DNA from: Warburgia ugandensis
Lineage: Eukaryota > Streptophyta > Magnoliopsida > Canellales > Canellaceae
Length of the DNA stretch: 64,000 nucleotides
Assembly: GCA_035236585.1 (NCBI GenBank)
Contig: CP141132.1
Location: forward strand, 82,264,880-82,328,879
Reading direction: 5' to 3'
The notes under the pieces are model-generated. The model did not search any database and was not told the origin of the DNA. It saw only the letters and a program-made list of their open reading frames with translations. This document shows positions 57,911 through 64,000 of the stretch, piece by piece (position 1 is the stretch's first letter; every line of letters starts with the position of its first letter). The position numbers were made by a program, and so were the translations under genes.

Positions 57911-59686
57911 AAGAAAAGTCAGCAAAAAATAATTTATGTTAGTCATCCACCAGCAACATAAAAGTCTTGTAAAGTAACCGTGCATAGATCTGTTTTAGCA
58001 TAAACAAAAGACAGAGAATACATTCAATCAGTGTGCATATCTATCGTTTTCTTGGAGCCTTACACTTACCGTACCATGCCTGCATTCTAAATTATCACCA
58101 AAGCAAAGCACTTAGACATCTAAAATTCTCATTGGCTAACCAACTGTGAAACAGTGTTTCCAGCCCTGGTCTCAGCTTATACTGTTGTAAAAGTTAATGC
58201 AACCCACAACCAATTGGTTGTGAGACAGGGCGCTTAATCAACTCGAACCTATCACATTACGCAATAGTTTATGGTGGTTTAGCAGTGAACCCAGAAAAAA
58301 TATACTATGATCTTGAAAGCAGTGGAGTTTTTTGCAATGGAATTCCGCATGACAGTCCCAATTTAACTCCGCAGGTCTTATAAGGATTTGCGAGTATCTC
58401 CTATCTCGGATGCGACCCTGAAAAAAGGAAAAGTTTCGGATCACCGATCATTAGGGCCCCAAGCGGGCTTTTAGTTGTCTGTTTACTACATGACCAGGAA
58501 GACCTCTTACCAAAAACTGCTCCAATTTCTTTTCATATCGCCTTCAATTCAGCATAACTAGATTAAAAGCCCCAAATGCCCTTTCTTCGGCCCATACTCT
58601 TAAGTCCAATTCAAAACTCTATAAGCATGTCAATGTTGTTAGACTATCAACATGGAAAGCCAGTGGACTTTGCCTGAGGATACTAAGAAAACCATTAACT
58701 AAAGAGAAATATTTTGTATGCTTTCTACTGCCTGATATCCAAATAGAGAGATTTTCTTCAGCTCATCTCGAGTGTTTTCCAGGGTCATTATGGGCATTTT
58801 ATCATGTTTATACCCTTTAAAACTTTCAATCAATTTCTTGAATGTAATTTCTGCTTAAAGGTACAGAAGGACGAGACTTCATGGTCGTGTGGCCGCCCAC
58901 TTTTGCACAGACGCTCCACCTTGGGCTGATATGATCTTTTTGTTTCATCTCTCAGCAGACTCTGGATATTTGGTAGGCCAAACACCCTGATAGTCATACG
59001 ATTGTAGCATCCTGAAGATTGTGCTTTTGGTAGTTGAATGTGGACCATTCTCTATACCAAATTTCTGGACACATTCTTCGGAGCTATCTGCCGGTTCTTG
59101 GGACCAGTAGGGATCCAATGTTTGAAATATCAAACGAATGGTTTGGATCAAAGTAATAAGACATTGATCTGGATTGAGGGATAATCAGAACATGAAGTTT
59201 CTTCATTGTCTCTGCCAATTCATCAACAGAAGAGGCACTACAACATCAAAATTTGCTCAGCTTGGATTGCCTCACAAGCTAACACTGAAGGACAATTTGA
59301 TCTTTTAACCCCATTGCACGAGGAAGGCAATACGTTTGAACACCCAAATGGCAACATTTAGCTTCAAATTTCCAGTGCAACAGTGTTAGCAAGTCAAAGT
59401 GTTCTTTGCAGATGCAGAACTGTAATTGAAAAAACTTGTAAAATGATCTTATTGTACAAGAGAATCCATATGCATAGCCAAATTAAATAAAACAATCAGC
59501 ATTTTCCCAGTCACGTATATTTCAAGAGACATCTGCATATGAATCTATGAATGAAAGTTGATACAATGCAATGTTACAATGGAAAAAGTAGCAAAGACAG
59601 ATTGTTGGCCTTCCTGTGCTGCTTCCAGACTCCCTGTTTTGGCTTAGAACTCAAAAATTAAGAGCTCCAAAACCTTGATTTAATTA
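57911..59686. other. Intergenic downstream of the glucanase
   Basis: Minus-strand open frames at 58238-58444 and 58830-59151 overlap in different frames and match no family I recognise. The part nearest 59686 should hold the glucanase 3' UTR. Confidence 0.35.
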
Positions 59687-62600
59687 TTAGGATATCAAAA
59701 ACACAAGGAGCACTGCAACACAGGTCGTCAGAACCATGGTATAGGGCGTGGACCAGTAGCGGATGTCCTGTTAACATTAGAGCAGAAGAAGAAAACATCT
59801 AAGATGCACTTGATGATGACAAATATTAGAATAAATAGAAAGTTACAAACAAGAAATATATACAAAAAAACACATTATAACTAAATCAACATGACTTGGC
59901 TCCAGTCCATAGATCTTTTCCCGCTATAACTTCACTTAACAAACCAAAAGCAAACATACTCTAATTCATGAGAGGAAACCATAAACTGAAATGGAGGGAT
60001 GAATAAAAGCAGCCTCATTGTTGCTTTTTGTATTTTGTGTCACTATGCAGTCATTCTCCCAGTATCAGTAAATCTCAGAATGTTCCTCTTGTTTTTGTGA
60101 TACTTTTGTTCGTGTTCAATCGATGGACCTTATGGCCATGGATAGAAGAGGCAGACAATATACACATTAGAGATGCTATGCATCAGAGACTTGTGAGCAA
60201 GCAAAAATCATGTCAGACTTAAGCTGAATTCAGAAGATAATGACTCGCATCCCTTTCTTCCTGTTGACCGTCAGAGGGGATGGGTGACAAATCATTTTAG
60301 TTCACTTCTACAAATGAGGTCATCAGGATTCTAAGATGAGAAACAGGTTTTAGAATCTTGGAGGCTGTTCTGTCAGAAAATCTCTTTTCTATCTATTAAA
60401 ATGAATTTTCACATGGTAACAATTCTTGATGCATGTACTCAGATACCAATGAGGTCAGATTATGTTTTGAGGTCTGTACATCATAGTTCTACTCATTTCT
60501 TATACATGCATCAACTCTGAGGCTATAACAATCCCATAGTCCAGTAATATATTCTCAAGCCATGTAGTAGCTCTCCCAGCATGAAGGACGGGATGTAAAA
60601 CAAGCTCTGATATCTTCTCTGCATGTAACATTCTCTATGAGATAAGAATGGCGTTCTTGAATGGCTATATCAAGAAAACTTGGCATGCGAAATTTTTACT
60701 ACAGAAGTCACTGTTTAAGAACTCCAAGTCAATGATTGAAGAGAGACCAAACATTTGACCAGGGTCAAACAAGAACTTTTCTTTCTCACTCAAGTCAGTC
60801 AAAAACTTGCAGTATTAATCACAGACTTGGTCAAGTAAACCAAATTTTGCATTGAGCAACATCTTAATCAAGTACTACTAGTCTTTATACACTGGTCCCT
60901 CTCTATAAGTGGGCTTGGTGGATGACCATGGACCTTCTTGTGGAGCAGAATCACACACATTCTAAAAATTGAGCATGGCAGCTAAAGGATACTTTGCTTA
61001 GGAACTTGCTGGAGAGCAAAATTGCTAGGGGAATTACGAGAAAGAACTTGTTCACAACCTGATCTTCTTACGCTTAGGAATTAGGATACTTGAGCTGCAG
61101 ATAGCAGGACCGGGTGTCATTGACAGAATAACAATAAAACATAGAGGAGGACTAATTTTTAGCTTTGAGCATCTTCCATTTTCAGGGGAACGGCATCTTA
61201 AGTAAATCAACGGTGTATCTTTAAGGAGACCAACAATAATGAGAAAAAGGAAGTAAGGGCAAGATGAACACACTAGGTGGAAGGATCCTGCAACTAATGA
61301 TGTAGTTCACCCTAACAAATGAGACATTGATCAGAATGAGTCTGGAACTGGTATAATATGAAAGAGCCCTGAAATAGAAATATGAAATTACAACTTTAAA
61401 ATCTTCGGAAAAGCAGGAAAAAATAAGGTCAGAGGGAATCCTGGAAATGCTTCTTTATTTTTGGGTCAAAGTGGGAGAAGGCCTAGATAGTAAAGGTTTA
61501 TTACTACTGAATCTGCCGGGCCCTTCTGACTTGTCATTTGGAGATGCCTCTCTTTCAGACTCTGAAGAATTGGTTCCTCCCTCTAAAGCTTCAGATTGTA
61601 GAAAAGATTTTTGGAACTGTTATGCAGATGAAGCCATGAAAAGGAAAAGAAAAGAACACAGAAAAACTTCAATATCATCACACACACCTAATACAACAGT
61701 TGAACAGAAACTACATACCTGCAGTGACAAAAGAGATGACGACGCAGATGAAGGTCTTAGCCCAGTAAATCCAATATCATATGAAATGCTACCATCGGCT
61801 TTAAAAAGCCCAAAGTTCCTCTCGGAGGTTGGTCCTGGCTTTAAATTCTCATTGAATAAAGCAAAGATATAAGCCTTCACAGCAATCTTCGGTCTAAGTG
61901 GAGTCCCTTTCTTCTTAGCAAGCCGTTTCCGTAGATTACGATTATATGTTCTTGCATTTTGTGGTGTTGCTCCAGCTTCATCCTGATCCCCATGAGAAGC
62001 CCAACCTGTCTCAGAAACACGGACTTCCATCTTTCCAAAGCCAGTTGCTTCCAGAGCAGAATAAGCTGCATCTACTTGAGCATCAAACATGTTATCATAA
62101 TGCAACTTTGTCTTTGCATCATAAATACCAGAGTTTGGTTGGAAAAGAGCATAATTAAGATCAATATGCTCAGGATCACTTTTATATGCCAAAAAGGGGT
62201 ATGCATTGATGTAGAAGGGGGCACCAGTCTGTGAAAAGAACTCCAATAGGGGCTTCATGTATTGAAATATGCTGTCTTTGAAAATACATGATGATGGAGG
62301 AAAGGAATTGGCAAACACGGCCTCGGAATGTGGTGTTGAGACCTCAATCAAATTCTTCATATGAAGCCTGCCAATAGCACTATAAACATTCTTGACAGCC
62401 CCCAGTAGAACTTCCATTAGTTCTGGATCTGATCCTCCCAACACTTCATTCCCTACAGCAATCCCACGAATATGTGTGCCCGGAAGAAAGGGCTGGACAT
62501 TTTCTTTCAGCCAATTCATTGCATTATCTTCGTTCAGGCTCATTTCTTTTACATACCCATTGGGAATTCCGATTGTCAATTCAAGTCCGGAGCCTTTAAA

Positions 62601-62758
62601 TGCCTTCAGAACACTATGATCAGCATCATAAATCCTGACATTTTTAACCTTTGCAGCTTTAAGAAGCGTTACAACACTTTCAGGTGGAGGAATGTTATCT
62701 GCGATCCTGCCATAATTTATCCCATAAGTTCCAGTAAATGCCTGCACTCTCATGAAAC
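59687..62758 (-). CDS. GH17 glucan endo-1,3-beta-glucosidase, GPI-type (5' exon not found)
   Basis: Hydrolyses beta-1,3-glucan (callose) at the cell surface; closest remembered relative is the Arabidopsis At2g27500-type glucanase. Visible exons are 62758-61719 (catalytic) and 59767-59687 (tail), joined in phase 0 at CAG/GTATGT and AACAG/GAC. The catalytic exon opens with AFTGTYGINYGRIADN, the mature N-terminus of the family. From the Met at 62753, GNEV Glu103 and SETGW Glu248 are the two GH17 catalytic glutamates. The tail exon adds 26 residues starting DIRYWS and ending in a hydrophobic run, a GPI-attachment signal. The upstream signal-peptide exon should lie beyond 62758: the exon is preceded by acceptor-like TTATGCAG (a second AG lies just before GCATTTACTGG at 62741). 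I could not place it in the window, so the protein is N-terminally incomplete here. There is no X8 (CBM43) domain in the visible exons. Confidence 0.9.
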
Positions 62759-63400
62759 CTGCATAACAATAGAAAGAGTTGCTTTAGTCAGACTGCAGGG
62801 AAAGCCCTTCAATAGAATTGCAGTATATCCATTCCCATTACGTTTTTCCTTCAGAAACTCAGAGTTCTTCTCTAGGAATCAGGAAACAGGTTCATTATCT
62901 AATAGAAAGACAGAATTGTTTTAAGCTTCCAGCTTTATCTTACATAATCACATACACTCTGAAGTTTTACAAAGTTGAGTGCCTAAAAACTGTGAGGTAC
63001 CGACAATGTTCGATTACTTCTATTTCATCCATAAATTCTGTAGCATCCACCTGTTCTTCTTTCACTCTTCTTCTCTTTGTATTACGTATTGTTTATATTA
63101 TATTATTTTTGTGTATAGTACTCGCATGACTCTCCAATCTTGATTTACATATTTCATAATCATATTCTGTATCACATACTACAACTCAAGATCAACTTAG
63201 GAATTTTAGATCTGTGGTTTAATAGATTGACAGTAATCGTTTCAAAGTGAAAGTGGTCCTGCAGTTGAACTTTATACCGAGACACATGAAAGCCTTGCAG
63301 TCCACAAATCAAAATTGTGTGACTTAAAATAGGAGAAAAATACTTCGCAAAGAATCTCAAAACACAAAAGCAATTCATTACCAGAACTAAAAGAAACTTA
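62759..63400. other. Probable first intron of the glucanase
   Basis: Upstream of the catalytic exon on the minus strand. No signal-peptide exon was recognised. ORFs on the plus strand here are short or shadows. Confidence 0.4.
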
Positions 63401-63640
63401 TTAAAGCACCAATAGGTAACAAGATCAGGGAAGGTAGACTTAGATGGTTTGAATACGTCCAATGGAGAACCAAAATGGCACCAGTTAGGAGTGAGTCAAT
63501 CCAAGTCAAAGACTCTACAAGGGCAAGGGGCAGGCCCAAAAGGAGGTGGATATAAATGATGGCAAAAGATTTTAAAACGTTTGGACTAAATGATGCCATG
63601 ACCCTTGATAGAAGGGAATAGAGGAACAAGAGGAAATTTT
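63401..63640 (+). mobile_element. RTE LINE 3' fragment (5'-truncated)
   Basis: Translates to APIGNKIREGRLRWFEYVQ, then APVRSES, ARGRPKRRW and LDRREWRNK. The first part matches bases 8645-8720 of the LINE at 5450-8800 (APIGNKIREIRLR), so the two belong to the same clade. The fragment includes the C-terminal part that the larger copy has lost. 5' truncation is usual for LINE insertions. It has an in-frame stop after RRWI. It lies in the 5' region or first intron of the glucanase, in antisense orientation. Confidence 0.85.
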
Positions 63641-64000
63641 CCAAGTTTGCCTCAAGTAGTTCCCCTTCAGAAAGTCAAGAATGATCTGAGAATTTGTATA
63701 CAACAATAGAACCCACGTACCAAAAATCTAACAGGACTGCCCTCAAAGGTCTGACTGCACATAACCAAGAGGATTTCTGCATGACAATCTTAAAAAGAAT
63801 CACCTAATTGCAACAGAGATCATGACCCTGGGAAAATTTTGATCCAATCTAATATGCCTTCTAGAAGAACTCTAACAAACACAATAGAAAAGGTTTAAGC
63901 CCGAAAGCAATCTCGAACTTTAGCAATTACCAACGCCTCATGGATATCAATTCAAGAAAATTAATGTTCCAAAACCCTAGTTAGTTTGCCACCAATTCCC
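63641..64000. other. Window edge, possible glucanase 5' region
   Basis: Minus strand shows ordinary AT-rich text with a CTAGGGTTTTGG near 63980, common in plant 5' leaders. No signal-peptide exon can be read with confidence. Confidence 0.3.

Noticed and set aside
62472..62924. Plus-strand 150-codon frame over the glucanase exon
   Set aside because: Antisense shadow of the GH17 catalytic exon, whose minus-strand frame has all family motifs.
1..64000. CRISPR arrays, operons or other prokaryotic systems
   Set aside because: The window is plant nuclear DNA with introns, SINEs and LINEs; no spacer-repeat array with constant direct repeats was seen.

Overview
This is a nuclear chromosome window from a flowering plant. 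The evidence is three intron-bearing plant genes (a phytocyanin, a GPI-type GH17 beta-1,3-glucanase and a conserved plant nuclear-type protein), a plant GT14 glycosyltransferase relic, Au-family tRNA-derived SINEs and RTE-clade LINE remains. Base composition is AT-rich outside the genes. I cannot name the species. The long repeat-filled left part followed by a gene-bearing right part fits a medium or large repeat-rich genome.

Layout. 1-5.4 kb: non-coding, with three stacked hairpins, a hAT-like end and two Au SINEs. 5.4-8.8 kb: a decayed, nearly full-length RTE LINE on the plus strand. 8.9-9.7 kb: a broken GT14 glycosyltransferase exon on the minus strand. 9.7-47 kb: a gene desert of transposon debris. 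It holds three diverged copies of a long LTR-like non-coding unit (one inverted at about 11-14.3 kb, two head-to-tail at 24.4-31.7 kb), a MITE with an unusual palindromic end, clustered inverted repeats, a hAT-like element, long CT/GA microsatellites, a diverged dispersed repeat pair (20 and 38 kb) and fold-back or tandem repeats.

47.7-64 kb is the genic part. A four-exon gene (47879-50916, plus) encodes a 468-residue conserved plant protein with a basic nuclear signal and an LxLxL EAR-type repression motif; its conserved N-terminal part looks faintly KIX-like. Two Au SINEs follow it. A two-exon phytocyanin (54248-55336, minus) has a stellacyanin-type copper site, a Pro-rich repeat domain and a GPI-type tail. 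A GH17 glucanase (59687-62758, minus) has its catalytic exon and a separate GPI-signal exon in the window; its signal-peptide exon was not found. A LINE 3' fragment lies just upstream of it. The phytocyanin and glucanase are both predicted secreted, GPI-anchored proteins of the plasma membrane/cell wall surface, but nothing shows that they work together.

I found no clearly new biological system. The points most worth checking are the LTR-like family with its head-to-tail pair, the stop-codon pattern and N-terminal repeats of the LINE, the GT14 relic that keeps its splice donor, and the two alternative hydrophobic C-termini of the glucanase.
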